A stretch of 64,000 nucleotides of DNA, taken from assembly GCA_016806645.1 (NCBI GenBank), contig JACSYO010001998.1:223501-287500 (forward strand), in the 5' to 3' direction. This stretch comes from Ophiodon elongatus (taxonomy: Eukaryota; Chordata; Actinopteri; Perciformes; Hexagrammidae). Under the pieces are notes generated by a model. That model made no database searches. It saw only the letters and a program-made list of their open reading frames with translations, and was not told the origin of the DNA. Positions 31,640 through 43,910 of the stretch are shown here, in pieces (position 1 is the stretch's first letter; each line of letters begins with the position of its first letter). Position numbers and translations under genes: made by a program.

Positions 31640-33290
31640 ACAAGAGACACAGCCCTCTTCCAAAAAGAGGTGAGAGGGGCGTTTTGGACAACAAAGGAGC
31701 TTGAATCTATCTATAATTCGGCACCAACATTATTATGAAAACAGCAACAAACAAAAGACCTACCTGAGCTAAAGATTTATTTACTATAAGATTATTTCTT
31801 GGCATTCATGGCATTTGTATCTTCTTATTAAAGCCCTCAGAATTGCTTACCCCTGACTTTTCATCTCGCCACCAGCGGTTAAAATCGTCCTACTTACAGT
31901 TTATGGCCGCTACAGGACAGGTGAGGGTGCCGCGCTAACCTGACAAACACAAATTGGTTGTAAGGAATGACACGAACACAAACTCGGGCAGAACGGGGGG
32001 TTAAACAGGTCTGTTAGAGCTGCGGGGAGAGGAGGAAGAAGAGGATAAGATCAAGTGGAGGGTAAATTAAACACATGACACTCCAGCTGTTCACACAGCG
32101 GCGCTTCTCTCGCTCTCCTCTCTGCTTCTCCCTAAATCGGCTAGTTTCTGATACTAAGAGCTAAAGACAGTGTATGATGAGCACTGAAGTTACAAAAAGG
32201 ATGCAACTTGAGTGGTTTTACGCACACTAGACAAACTGGCAAGGACGGAGTGGAGATGAATGTTTAGGATCTGAAGCCTGGAAAGGTAAAACAGGTTTAG
32301 TTCATTAAATATCTGCAGTGACCCCACCGCAACCCAAAGTGCGTCTCCTCATGAAGAGAGATGCTGAGCGCTTTGAGGCACCAGGCACTGCAATGTAACT
32401 TTTCTCATGTATTTGTTTACTTATCTTTTCAAAAATGATATGCAGGGGAGCTACATGCTGTTGGCATCATCGCAGCGTAGCACCAGCCCTCCGGCTCCCC
32501 CTAAGGTCAACATTGTTAGCTCTAATAAACCCCTCTTGGAATTATTTATTTTTATTTATTTTTTTTACAATATTTGATCAAACGGGATTTGTTGCAGTTT
32601 TTGTTGACAATGATCAACAGAAGACGACGCTAAAAACAAAGTGCTCAAAATTAATTTAAAATGTTAAATACAAAATACATGTTCCCATAATTATTTATCT
32701 GTGTTTAACTGCAAGTTTGTGTTAATATCTGGCTGTTCAATTGTCAGTAAATCATTCGAATGAAAATAATCTATTTGAGTGTCTCATCATTTTTGGGGTA
32801 AGTTTAGTCGTTTCTGAAATACCGTCTTGCCAGACGGTAGTTTTGTCTCAAACTGTGATTTAAATACGTACTGTGTAAACATTTTTGTCTACAGATTGTC
32901 ATGAGCATTTCTCTAATATGTATATTTAAAAACTTTATCTGAATATTTGGCCATATAATGCCCCCAAACATACATAAACATGTCTTTGAACCGCAGGGCA
33001 GTTGTAAATGGTAGAAACTTAACAGCTCTCATTTACGATGGACAGCTGGCTGGAAGGATAAAATAACCTTTTGTGTCCAGGAGCCTCGAGACAATTTGAG
33101 CCAAACAAATCATTTTAAGACTTCCCAGCTGCGTCCAACACGGAGCTCAAACTTATGACAAATACCCTGCTCTCATGGGCTTTGAGCGGAAAAGTCAAGC
33201 AACAATAAGTCAGATTGTCAGAACATTACTAAACTCAACCGGCTGCGTGATGATAACCCAGTCGCCAGAAAAAACAGGATGGCGTCGTGT
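31640..33290. other. Non-coding stretch
   Basis: 32530-32970 is AT-rich. No gene, splice structure or named repeat seen. Confidence 0.5.
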
Positions 33291-33299
33291 GTTTCTGCG

Positions 33300-33850
33300 C
33301 AAACCATTCTCACTTTAAACTCGTCGCTTGGTCAGTGCCCCTTTTGCATCACAGGTCGACACACTGGGTACCTCTCGGAGTTTAACGTGTTTGGACGGCG
33401 TGTTAATGTACGCGCTTTACGTGCCATAGTGCCCTTTCAAAATAAACTTTCCTTTTCCCAGGAGGTTAGGTTAGGTTAGGTTCAGGCAACAAAACCACTT
33501 GGTTAGCTTTAGTAAACACGGGTGGCAGTCACTCCCTGTCACGTGAGTCGACCTCCCGATGCTGACAGAACACTGACAAAGCGTTAGTATCTGACGAGCA
33601 CAGTCATAACGGCTTGTTCTACACTTTATGTGGACATTTCTGTAACAATATGATGGACATCGGCTAGTTGAGATGCACAATGCCACGTGGTTAACGTTGG
33701 GTTCAAGCAGCCATACTACTAGGTCAAGGTTAGAAGAAACGTCGTGGTTTGTGTTAAAATAACGACTTAACGCAGAGTGACGACTTTCTTGCATAAAGTT
33801 ATGTTGCAAGTGTAACTATGTTACAAGCATATGGTCAACGTTTACTTTTG
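33300..33850 (+). repeat. Dispersed repeat family C, long copy
   Basis: 'gtcagtgccccttttgcatc', 'ggttaggttaggttaggttc', 'aggcaacaaaaccacttggt' and 'gtgttaaaataacgacttaa' appear in order. A second 'caagcagccatactactagg' unit follows, suggesting a partial internal duplication. The four GGTTA units at 33464-33480 are a slippage expansion. Confidence 0.65.
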
Positions 33851-33869
33851 GTTTCACATGAACAGCGTT

Positions 33870-35560
33870 CTCCTGGGTGTTTGTTCGACCCCTCTCAGCC
33901 GCCCTTTAGGGACTTCCTTGCTTCTTATACTCGTCGTTATACCATAACTTTCAGTAGCGCTCCGACCGAATGCTAACACACTAACTCAACGTATGCGTGG
34001 TTTGACAACACTATTTTCCTGGTGACTGGGTTGTGATTGAACATTACACACACACACACTGTGATCAGTTCCCCTCTGGGTTACACACAGTAAACAGAAT
34101 ATACACATCGCACCACCAAATCAGGTTTATTTTCCATCAGCAGTTTCTCCATGCACTTTGTTCTCATATCTCAACACATAGGCAGCTGACATTTTGGGGC
34201 AGACAGAGACAGATAGCAGTATCGATTGATGAAAAAGAAACTGGTTACAGAGAGAGAGACTCGCCAAATTAGTCAAGATTGTACGTTTTGTAAAAGATTT
34301 ATGGGAGAAGCTGGACAAAGTTCATATCGCTGCGGTTTAAAAATCCCAACTGTAAAAGAAACGGACATGGATGTCGACTCGTCAGACACATTTCTGCCCG
34401 AAAAAGCTCCTGTTACGCTTGACAAATCCAAACAAAGAAATCCATATCAAACAAAGATACATCAACATGAAAAGCGGAGTGTCCTTTGAGAATTGATTCG
34501 TATCTGAGTATGTTTTCATTTGGCCTAGTCAGGCAACAGACAAAAAATATGAAAATTACACTCTTTGAGATTCCAACTTTGCACATCTGAAGTTCCTGCT
34601 GGACAAAGAGCGTTTTAGAAGTATCTCACAGAAACCTTTTTTTAAAAAGCTCCAAAGCCCCTTTTCAATTACTTGTGGAACAAAATTGCCAGACTGTTCC
34701 GAACCTGTGGTTAATTTTTCAACACATGCATTTCCATCACTGTTTATCGCATTACTTATTTTCATAATGCGTTAAATGCATCTTCAAGAGCGTGTAAAAC
34801 TTTCTCTCGGCTTTGAAATTTGCCATTTCCTTACCGCTTTTCTGAATTTGCTACATCATAATTAAAAAAAAAATAAATGCTTGGATGGAAACCAAGTGAC
34901 AGAGAGAGAATTTCAGAGAGGATAGGGGAGATAACTTGGAGAGAGGGGAAAATGGGGAAAATTGGAAGCATCAGAGAGTTGGGCCGGCTAATTAATTTCC
35001 CAGTGGTGCAGCACATTTGCTGGAGGCCATGTAAACACTCTCCTCCCCTCCGTAGCATAGCTTTTTAAAGGGATCAGCTGCCTATTTAGCTACAGATTAT
35101 CACTCTGTGGGTTTATCTCCCACCCCGAGAGCAGAGGAGACGGGCGACGAGGACAATGGTGCGGAGGGGAGAAGGGAGATAAGCGGGAGGTAGGAAAGGG
35201 GCAAGTGCGCGGAGGGTGCGATGTGAAGGAGAGAATGGAGAATTAAGGAGAGGAGCGATGAAGAAATACAAAAAAAGGAGAAGAAAGAGTTTAGAAGAGT
35301 GAACTAAAGACTGTAAAAGGAGAATGAAAAGATCAAACAGGGAGTAGAAAGCAGTAGAAGAGTACCCCAAAAAAAACAAAAGTACTTGGTTTTATGAATC
35401 AAAGCCTGAATTGTATCAAAATGTATACATTAAACGAGCCAAACAATATTGGTCACCATCACCCACTGACTGTTTATGTGCCTTGTTGTGTGTGAACTAT
35501 CTTACGGCTGTTGTTTCAGAACCATGAACAGGGCGGTTTGTTGTGACTTTAAGTGCCTTA
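33870..35560. other. Non-coding stretch with a purine-rich strand
   Basis: 34890-34980 and 35140-35360 are strongly A/G-biased on the plus strand (GGAGA, GAGAGA, AAGGAG). The long minus-strand frames there follow from that bias. At 34980-35010 'gggccggctaattaatttcc' contains a TAATTA homeodomain-type core in complex sequence. Confidence 0.5.
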
Positions 35561-35569
35561 AAACCTGCA

Positions 35570-35968
35570 TTCTCTCTACTGACCACCAGGGGGCGACTCC
35601 TCTGGTTGTATAGAAGTCTATAGAAAATGACTCTACTTCTCTCTTGATTTATTCCCTCAGTAAACATTGTAAACATGAGTTTATGTCTCAATCTCTAGTT
35701 ACCCAGCATGATGTTCATTTAGTAAATTATGATCCATTTAGAGTCAAACAGACCATGAAGCAGGGGATGCTTTAGGGCGCTGCAGCTACCAGAGCCGTAT
35801 ACGACGTCTCTACATCACTCCTCCACATTCCAAATATGGTAAGTTCTGTTGGTTGCAAAAAAAACACAACATGGCGACAGCCGTAATGCAAGTTGGTGAC
35901 GTTAAATTGCCAAACTCGAGGCTTCAAAACGGCACGATGACTACGTCCACTTCTTATATACATCATAA
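35570..35968 (+). repeat. Dispersed repeat family B, near full-length
   Basis: Order: CCAGGGGGCGACTCCTCTGG (35587), 'tagaagtctatagaaaatga', 'ctctcttgatttattccctc', 'gtaaacatgagtttatgtct', 'tttagagtcaaacagacc', 'gaagcaggggatgcttta', 'caacatggcgac', 'gactacgtccacttctta'. The same order occurs at 50318-50800 (plus) and 46343-46725 (minus). Most likely a non-autonomous element of a type abundant in percomorphs (recall). Confidence 0.75.
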
Positions 35969-35969
35969 T

Positions 35970-37960
35970 ACATACCGGATTCTGATGCAGATACATTCAG
36001 CGGGTCCACGTGTACTAGTATACTTTCTAAAATGTACTTCTCACATAAACGTTTTGGAGCTGCATCGCTCCATCGACAACACTGCCAGCACCGCTGAACC
36101 GTGGGAGGACTCACGGTCTGGGACTCTTCTGCTGAGCACACCGGAGTTCGAGTCTTCTAGGTCAGCAACGACTTTGTTCAAACACTCCAGGCTCGAATGT
36201 AACTGGCTGGTTTGGCTTTTTTTTTGTGATGCGTGATGAAGTCTAGTAGTTTTCTTCAGACTGGAATTATTAATGTGTGCAAACCAGTAAATTCTGCTTG
36301 AAAAGACGACAAGTAGCAGAAGGGCACACACATGATCAATCGCGGTGGTTAGGTCTGCTTCACTGGTGAGTTGCTGTTGCTGGGGACGCGGCACTAAGGA
36401 GCTGCCGCTGCTATGGTTACCATTGCATCCCTACAGAGCTGGTAGATATTCACATCATGCCCCTCCAATCAACTCACATTACATATCAATAATTCATCAA
36501 TTAACTTTCAAGCAAGCCTGTCCTGTGAGACCCCGCAGATGTGCTGAAAGTGTGTGTCATCGTTTGAGGTCTCTGCCGGTGAGTTAAAACGGCATTTGTT
36601 CTTTCATCTCTGTCCTCCTCTTTTTACAGATCTCAACCTTTATGACTCTCATCCCAAAAGCCACAGGTGGATAAATGGAGCGTACCCCTAAAGCTGTCTC
36701 TTCCTGTTTCCCTCCCTGAAATCTTCAGGTCGCGTCTCTGTTGTGTTGAAGGTGTCCACTGGAAACACAGGAGCAGAGCGGCTTTAAGCAGCGTGTTCTT
36801 TAGCGGGGGGATTTGGGGTCATTTTGTTCATTTTTAGCAAATGTTCGCAAGCAAAGACCTGACATGCAAATATAATTTCCTTTAATCTTTAATGTGTATA
36901 TACTTTAGTGCCCCAGGCTCGGCAAACCCTCCTCAACCGGTGCAATTAATAATGTCGTGGTTGTGGCTGTACTAAAGATAAAGTCAGTCAGAAAAATACT
37001 ACGATAATCATTGAATACTAATTTCCTGTAAAAGTGTAAAAAATTATGTAAAAGTCCGGGACAGGGAGAGAAAGAAGAGGAGAGGTTGCAGAGAGACGCA
37101 TGAAAGGATTTTTAAAAAAGAGGGAGGGAGGTGTAGTAGAGAGAGAGAGAGAGAGAGGGAGGGAGGTTGGAGCAGATGTGCTATTACTCCATCAAAGCCT
37201 TCCAGTACAACGGGAAATAAAGACAAGGGCAAACAAACAAATGGCAGATAAACAAACCAGCTGGTGTGAAAACACACGCAGCGGGGCGCCTCTCATCCCT
37301 GCCGGGACAGCGGGCGTCCCTCCGCCTGCACCTCGGTTCCACCGCAGTCTATCAGCTACACCGCCGTCTCTGGAGTCTCAGCGCCCAGGTATTCTCCATT
37401 ATCTCCCCTCATTACCGCCAGGGAGCGGAAGAATTTAACTCCAGTAATCCTCGGCATGATGGGATATCGCTGAGAGATCTGAGACTCCGGAGCCCCTTCC
37501 CACCGGGTTGCCGAGGCTGGGTCGCTAATTCAAGTTCGCGTCACGTCCGCCTTCACCTAACATCAACCCTGCACTTACATTTTGGGCAATTCAGCCGACA
37601 GTTTGTACAGTCAGCAACGGCAGGTGGAGCAGTTAAGTTGGTCTTTTCTTTATTGCTCAAATGGACAACGTTGCAAGAGAGGGGAGGAAGACCACTGCAT
37701 GTGACAGAGCAGCAGTGTGGTACCACATGACAAGCTTAGAGACGAGCAGTGAAATCAAGAGGTCGTACACAGACTCCAAAACAATTGTGTTTCAGGGCAA
37801 AGTATCAAATATTCAAATGAAGACTGAGGTGCACACAGAGCTGAGGCTGAGTTTAACCTCCTGAACATGTACTGTATGTCCTGCCAATACATTCAAACTC
37901 CCGACTCAGCAAATACCGCTTAGTCAGTGGGCTTCAAACTCTGAAGCTCAAAGTACTCCT
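35970..37960. other. Non-coding stretch
   Basis: A (GA)n-type run lies at 37138-37156. 37260-37520 is GC-richer with long frames but no domain, codon pattern or splice support. Confidence 0.5.
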
Positions 37961-37969
37961 CTTGTGTCC

Positions 37970-38400
37970 GTTTTGGAAATGTCAGAGACGATGTGTCAAT
38001 TTCCGCTCATCATGTGTACAGCGTAGGTTTACTTAGTTTGTAGGTGTACGTGCGCAACACATCTAACAGGTTTAGGCAACAGATGTTCTTGGTTAGGTGT
38101 AGGAAACAATGGTCAGGTGTTGGCGACAGAAGTAATTGGTTAGGTTTCGGTAAGGTATTTGGTTAGCTTGAGGAAACAGAAGTACTTGGTTAGCTTGAGG
38201 AAACAGAAGTACTTGGTTAGCTTGAGGAAACAGAAGTACTTGGTGAGCTTGAGGAAACAGAAGTACTTGGTTAGCTTGAGGAAACAGAAGTACTTGGTTA
38301 GCTTGAGGAAACAGAAGTACTTGGTTAGGTGTAGGTATCAAACAAACATTAATTCAACAACGTACTTTGTGGTTAGATTTTATGGGTTGCTTCTGGATTA
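37970..38400 (+). repeat. Dispersed repeat family C with internal minisatellite
   Basis: 'gtgtcaatttccgctcat' (37995), 'aacaggtttaggcaacagat', then the expanded block 38161-38322, then 'ggttaggtgtaggtatcaaa'. Confidence 0.65.
38161..38322 (+). repeat. 27-bp minisatellite, six units
   Basis: Six exact-length 27-bp units, each GGTTAGCTTGAGG...AGTACTT. Only unit 4 (38242) differs, with GGTGAGC. A unit length divisible by three keeps both strands open (VSLRKQKYL per unit on the plus strand). This is a repeat artefact, not a protein. Confidence 0.97.
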
Positions 38401-38404
38401 ATTG

Positions 38405-39134
38405 AGGTCATTTTCATTCAACCAGACTTCTTTTTTGGATAAAGTTACAGCCCTAACAGTTACAACATACCTGAACCACACATTACATTAAATATACCAA
38501 ATGACAGTTTGACACTCGAACCGTAGAAAAATAAAATCTTCATTAATTTCGTGTCGTAGTTTATTTGAGGTTGTACAGTGGCTGTAATATGAGCACTCAG
38601 CAAAGAGGATCATTCATTTGAAGTGTTTTTTTAGAATTGTTGATCATGCAAAAGGATAAATGACCACATAAATACTGAATTACTTGCTACACTGGGGGGG
38701 CATGGTCCCTTAAAGTTTACATTGAAGTAACCCACTGATGATGAATACTTGACTTTCTATAAGCTGAAGTTGTGATGTATGTTATTTTTTTCATTAATTC
38801 AGATGGACCACAGGAAAAATAAAAGGAAAAATCAGGAGACACATGAGGACACATCTCTGTGCAAGAAGCCAAACATATTTTACAGATTATCGATGAAGAC
38901 GATGATGACGATGAAAGCACACAGTGACACACATACAGTCCGATCTGCATATTTAAATTTAGTGGACCAACTGCAGCTCAGAGAGCGCTTGACGTTTTAT
39001 AATACTTACAAACATACACACTGATGCACATGCAGCACCGTGCAGTCCTGCCACCTGGGAATACCCATTTCTGCACACGCGTGTACTGTCAGAACACATA
39101 GGAACAGTTGACTGCACACAATCCGGTATGTAAA

Positions 39135-39135
<1 letters not shown>
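38405..39135. other. Non-coding stretch
   Basis: No gene or named repeat recognised. Confidence 0.5.

Positions 39136-39137
<2 letters not shown>

Positions 39138-39173
<36 letters not shown>
39138..39173. repeat. (CA)n microsatellite
   Basis: CA tract of 36 bp. Confidence 0.96.
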
Positions 39174-39176
<3 letters not shown>

Positions 39177-39179
39177 TCT

Positions 39180-40230
39180 CTTAAATGATTCAGAGCCGGT
39201 GTGTGAGAGACGTGCTCAGGTGTGCTCTCCTTTGTGTGTGAATATTTTCCTCTTTTTTTTTCACACAGGACATGGATCAGGATTTGGCTCGGTTGTCAAC
39301 CTACACATGTGTATTTTGAAAATCAAGTATATGATAAACTGGACCCTCTAAATATCCTTAATGGTAAAAAAAAGTTGAATAAATGTGCACAGGAGAAAAA
39401 AAACTATCAAATGTGTGTAGTGCCAAACTTTTGTTGTGTGTGTATATATTACAAATTCTGTTGATACTAAAAATGTGGGTTTCTTTCCCTCTTCTTCCTT
39501 GGCAGCTCCCGGGCTCTGGAGGGTTTGTCAACATTTTTACACTTACAGTAGGTTTGTTGTGAAGGATCTGAGAGCACTGCAGTATGAAATATCTTATGGG
39601 ATGTTGGTAAAAGGCAAAAAAAGCATCGAAGAATCTATAGAATACAAACCCACACATCCCCATCTGAGACGATTCACAACTCGCACAGACACAAACTTCA
39701 GACTTCAACTTGGTACTTTTAACTTTGATTTGAAAAGGCAAAATTATCCATTTACACACCGTTAAAAAAACAAAAGTTGCACACTCAAATTTGTGATTCA
39801 GACTCAAAACCCTGCTAATTATTCAGATGGATTAATAAGGACTTATGGTACAGACAGACGGGGGACTTGTGGTCCTCAGGGAGAAACAAGATGTGGTTGT
39901 GTTGGCGTTTCAGGAAACACCGCTTCTCCCCCTTTACTGTGCATATTTATAATAAAACGTAGTATAAAAAAAAGAAAAACTGCTGATGTTCTGATATTCA
40001 AATCGAGCTCATTATACCCCACACTCTATTCACTTTATTCTCATTCCATCTTTTTGAAAACCCTCCACGTTGTGGAGCTTCTTTTCCCCTTCCCCTGCCA
40101 ATCCTTTCCTATATTTTTCCATTCTTGCTTTCATTCTACAATGTATTCAGTCCTTATCTCATTCTTTACCACCGGCTTCCTGCCCTCAGTTCTCTCCTCC
40201 TTTACATCTTCTCACATAAGCAGACTTTGT
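39180..40230. other. Non-coding stretch
   Basis: No supported gene. The long minus frame at 39358-39807 and the plus frame from 39793 have no motif. The latter runs into the CA microsatellite. Confidence 0.5.
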
Positions 40231-40233
40231 AGA

Positions 40234-40234
<1 letters not shown>

Positions 40235-40271
<37 letters not shown>

Positions 40272-40280
40272 TATATATAT
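40235..40280. repeat. (CA)n(TA)n microsatellite
   Basis: 33 bp of CA followed by CATACATATATATATA. Confidence 0.95.
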
Positions 40281-40743
40281 AAGCAGTATTGTCTTTTATC
40301 ACGCTTATTTCAAGATCATCAGCCTGCAGCAATCTCTGACAGCATGCTTACACAAGTCCACTGAAATGAGCTTAAGGCAAGTTAAGCCCAAGGTTTGCTT
40401 TAATAAATGTCCGTGTTATCTACGAGTCAGGATTCCTTTGTGTTCTTCCACATCGACTCAAGCTTTCTATGTTATAAAACATTTAACAAGAAGTCATCTG
40501 GGGAGCGGTGGAGGGGATTATTCTGACGGGACATTCTGTGTGTGTCTATTGCTGAGGGAACAAATGCAAATCAATGGTTCATGAAAAAAAAAAGACAATC
40601 CAACTTCCCCATCACCATCTGGTTTGCTTCTAAAGCCACTGTGTCAGTTTTTATAAGTGATTCTGGGATAACTCAGGACTGCAAAAGTTTTTGTGAAACC
40701 ACAAATTAGAAGTGGACTTTAAGTAACTAAACAACCATTTATT

Positions 40744-40830
40744 TTTGATTTGATTTTAGCTTTATTTAACCACACAAGTCAATTGAGAACCAGTTCTCAT
40801 TGACAATGACGACCTGGCCAAAAGGAGTCG
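40744..40830 (-). mobile_element. Interspersed repeat 3' tail
   Basis: On the minus strand: 'ggccaggtcgtcattgtcaa', 'gagaactggttctc', then 'tggttaaataaagc' with AATAAA near the end. The layout resembles a retroposon tail common in fish (recall; family not fixed). Confidence 0.45.
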
Positions 40831-40839
40831 ATACTAACA

Positions 40840-41090
40840 AATAAAACATAGAAACATCTCGAACCATCTCATACAGAAATCACATCATCATAATCTGTAC
40901 AATATATGTAGGCAGGTGAAATTTGGTATGACACCAGACACAAAACTATATTCAGGGATCTTTAGTTCTCGAATACTCCTAGTATGAGGAGAGAGTCGTA
41001 TTAAATTAATTTGTGTTTGATTTAACAAAGAGTTTCATGTACATTCAAAGTTACACTGTAAACACAAAATCTCACTTCAAAACGTTTCCA
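40840..41090. other. Non-coding stretch
   Basis: Nothing recognised. Confidence 0.5.
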
Positions 41091-41099
41091 GATCGTTCT

Positions 41100-41345
41100 C
41101 CACATGATGCCAGACCTTCCAGCACTAACCCTCGGACTGCTTTCCCGTTGCTGACCCTGCCTGTTTGGACTTCCCTGCCCTGACCCTGTTCTTCTGTCCC
41201 CGACCACGAGAGTAGCCTCAGCTCCCTCCTGTCTCTGGCTGCCTTTTGCCCTGACGGCTTGGTGTGTTACCTGTTCTGCATATAATAAAGCCTTCTTCAC
41301 CAATTCACCAGTCATATTGCGTGTGGGTCCATACCACCCACCGTT
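41100..41345 (+). mobile_element. LTR-like 3' end fragment
   Basis: Repeated C/T-rich 'gaccctgcctgtttggac', 'ccctgaccctgttcttc', an AATAAA at 41285, then 'gcgtgtgggtccataccacc' and 'accgttacaga'. This parallels the R-U5 end of fish LTRs and the 27.5-kb fragment. Confidence 0.4.
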
Positions 41346-41469
41346 ACAGACATAGTTGTAGAAAATTGTACTTTACTTTTAAATTATATAACGACCTGCT
41401 CGTCTGCACCTCTGTTTTTTTTTGTAACTACGTGTGCACAACCAGGGCTTTTCTGACATGACTGTCACA

Positions 41470-41925
41470 AATAGTTTTCTGATAAAAGCACTGTAGTTCA
41501 AAGTTTTAATAAAAGTATTTACTTTGAATGCAAGCAATTACACCTTAAACACACAATATGAAAAATAAAAATGTCTCATGAGCCATAGTCCGCCGCAATG
41601 CTCCGTCACCTCCCCTCACAGCGTGACTCCCGTCACGTGGAATAGTCCTGTCCTTAAATCCTTTCAGTGTACTCGCAGTTTCAGTACGTCATCCTGCTGC
41701 GACCTTGCTCCGTTCCACTTCCGGTAGCAAAGGACCTCCCGCTATTGCGCAATACATGTAACAGTACGTTTTTCATAACTAAATGCTTTGGTATAATTTA
41801 TACACATGTTAATTATAAAATAGTTTAGGCACACTGATTATAAAATAATGGCATAAAACACTTTAGGAGCTTTTTCTATTTAACCTTCACAATATGGTTA
41901 CAGTTAGTTACAATTCCTCCTCGAC
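41470..41925 (-). mobile_element. LTR-like repeat, copy 2
   Basis: The reverse strand reads 'tgtgaaggttaaatagaaaa', 'agctcctaaag', 'ttatgccattattttataat', 'gagacatttttatttttc' and 'tttaaggtgtaattgc', in the same order as 26100-26640. The copies diverge at the right end. Possible ends TGTGA..TGACA. Confidence 0.5.
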
Positions 41926-41929
41926 ATTG

Positions 41930-42320
41930 TGGAGGTTGCTTTATGGTGTTTTGCTGGTTACATTCTTTGTCTTCTTGCGTCTTCACAGTACATCTTGTTT
42001 GTACTCCCTCTGGCGTTTCCGAACGTAATGCAACGAACAGCGTATTGAGCATGAATGTCCTTTTGCGTGCTCGGAGCTCATGCTACATCGCCACGTGCAA
42101 GTACAAACAAAGCTTTACTGGATGTGCCCTGGACACAAGCAAAACCCACGGCGGTGGTCCTCTGCCTGAAATCAAAGTAAAAACACTTCAGGATATCATT
42201 AGTTCTCAGTTGCATGAAGGCTGCAGTTACAGTACAATTTCTAATAGATATTGAAGCATAAATCACTTTGCTTCCACCAGCATTCCCTGCAGGCTTGAAG
42301 CCTAAAGGGACCACAATACC
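41930..42320. other. Non-coding stretch
   Basis: Nothing recognised. The frame 41943-42254 has no domain. Confidence 0.5.
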
Positions 42321-42325
42321 TCATG

Positions 42326-42834
42326 CTGTGTTCACACCAAATACGAGGCAAAAGTTTTGCGCTGCGTTACTTGCGGGAGCCTGATCGCGGGTTCATTGGT
42401 GTTCATTCGCACTAGACACAACGGAGAGGAGCGGGGGCTCCTTCCGTGTCGACGTTTCACCGAAAATAAACAATTTAGTTGTGGTCTAATTGCATAAAAT
42501 GGATATGAGGGATGCTGAAATAATGATGGCGATTCGTTAAAAAGTCTGAATTCATGTTTTGTTAGTTTTATCCACAAGACGACAAGCAAATAACTTTTAA
42601 AAATGCTGGTTTTCTTAATTGAGCTCAGATTGACAATGTCAGGACGTCAGTAACGACAGGAGGAGAATCTCAACGCTGGTATGCTTTCGCGGAATGCAAA
42701 TACATACATTGTGTTATTCGCATTGCATCTCCTGGTGCGATTTCGTGTCGACTCACATCCATTTGTGTCTTTGCATTGACTTTGTATGTAATCTCGTCCC
42801 GCGATAAATTGCGTCACGTTTGGTGTGACCACAT
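42326..42834. mobile_element. Terminal-inverted-repeat element, second copy
   Basis: The left end TGTGTTCACACCAAA and the right end TTTGGTGTGACCACA pair as inverted repeats with one mismatch over 15 bp. Internal 'attgactttgtatgtaatc' is the complement of 'gattacatacgaagtcaatg' in the 31-kb element. No transposase frame. Confidence 0.55.
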
Positions 42835-42839
42835 TATAA

Positions 42840-43905
42840 GACCAGAAAACCACTACAACCTGAAAGTTTGGTAAATGTAGAGGACCAGACCTGGTATGTA
42901 AAAATACAAATGCTTGGAGCGTTTAATCAAAGGAGTGAAGTTGAAGAGTGGATTTAAAAGATTTGTGATTCAGGCAGCCTGAGCTCCTTCCATGGTCTAG
43001 GAGAAACACAAATGGAAGAAAGAGAGAATCAGTGGGAAGTATCTCGACGAGTTTTGTCAACGTGCAAATGTGAATTATGCTCAAATCAAAAGGGAAACTC
43101 TGCCAGGGGATGATATTTGTTTTATAGACTACAGGTGAGCACAACCCGCAGCGTTCTGTTTGGTAAGTTTCCGCTTCAACTGAGCGCTGACCTGATTTGC
43201 AAATCTAATAGATTGAAATTTCAGACCCCTTCGCGACACTGCAGCAAACACAACTGATTTATTGCCATATTTATAAGATATGAAAACCAAATTGTAAACA
43301 GCATTCACGCAGAGCCTGGAATACACCTGGACTGACACAGACCTTGGAAACATGGGTGTGAAAATCCTCTCCGACTCTGGCACCCTGAAGAGGCTACCTG
43401 AGGACGAATGTAGAGATTCATTGGTTTTTAGGACCTGAATGAACTGCCCGACAACCAACAGAATGAGTCTCAGAACACAAACAGTCAGATGTTGTATTCC
43501 CTATTAAATAAAATATTGCAATGTCATGTGATTTTTTTTTTTTTTTTTTGCTTAATTTCATTGTCCAGCTCACTGAGAACGATGCAAACACTATTTTCAC
43601 GTTGAACTCAATACTACTATGCTAGGGTTTAATCATGCCGTGTAACTCAAGATGATTTTCCACGTCAAAGTGAAGTAACTACTTGAGGAATGCCATGCAG
43701 CATAACAAAGCTGGCAAAGCTCCAATGCTTGATAAGCTTTGTTGAGTTTGGGAAAACAACCCTGATTGTCATCAAGGTTATCTCGGCTCGACTACAAATG
43801 TAGTATTCTTACCTGTAGTTCAAAGTGGGAGCGCAGAGATTGAAAGATGTTAACCAGGTTCTATTAAAAAGAAAGATGCCGTCGACTTGAATTATGGAAA
43901 GTATA
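42840..43905. other. Non-coding stretch with a T18 tract
   Basis: A run of 18 T lies at 43532-43549. No gene seen. Confidence 0.55.
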
Positions 43906-43910
43906 GATCC

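Noticed and set aside
33464..33480. Telomere-like (TTAGG)n
   Set aside because: Only about four units, of insect-type rather than vertebrate TTAGGG, and explained by slippage within a family C repeat.
37266..37730. 154-codon frame as a gene
   Set aside because: No recognisable domain, Ser/Leu/Arg-rich composition as expected for GC-richer random sequence, no splice or polyadenylation support.
38093..38401. Repeat proteins of 9-residue units on both strands
   Set aside because: Artefact of the 27-bp minisatellite whose unit is a multiple of three. No start or splice context.
39793..40584. 263-codon frame
   Set aside because: Uses a non-ATG start, spans a CA/TA microsatellite and shows no domain. 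Chance and repeat read-through.
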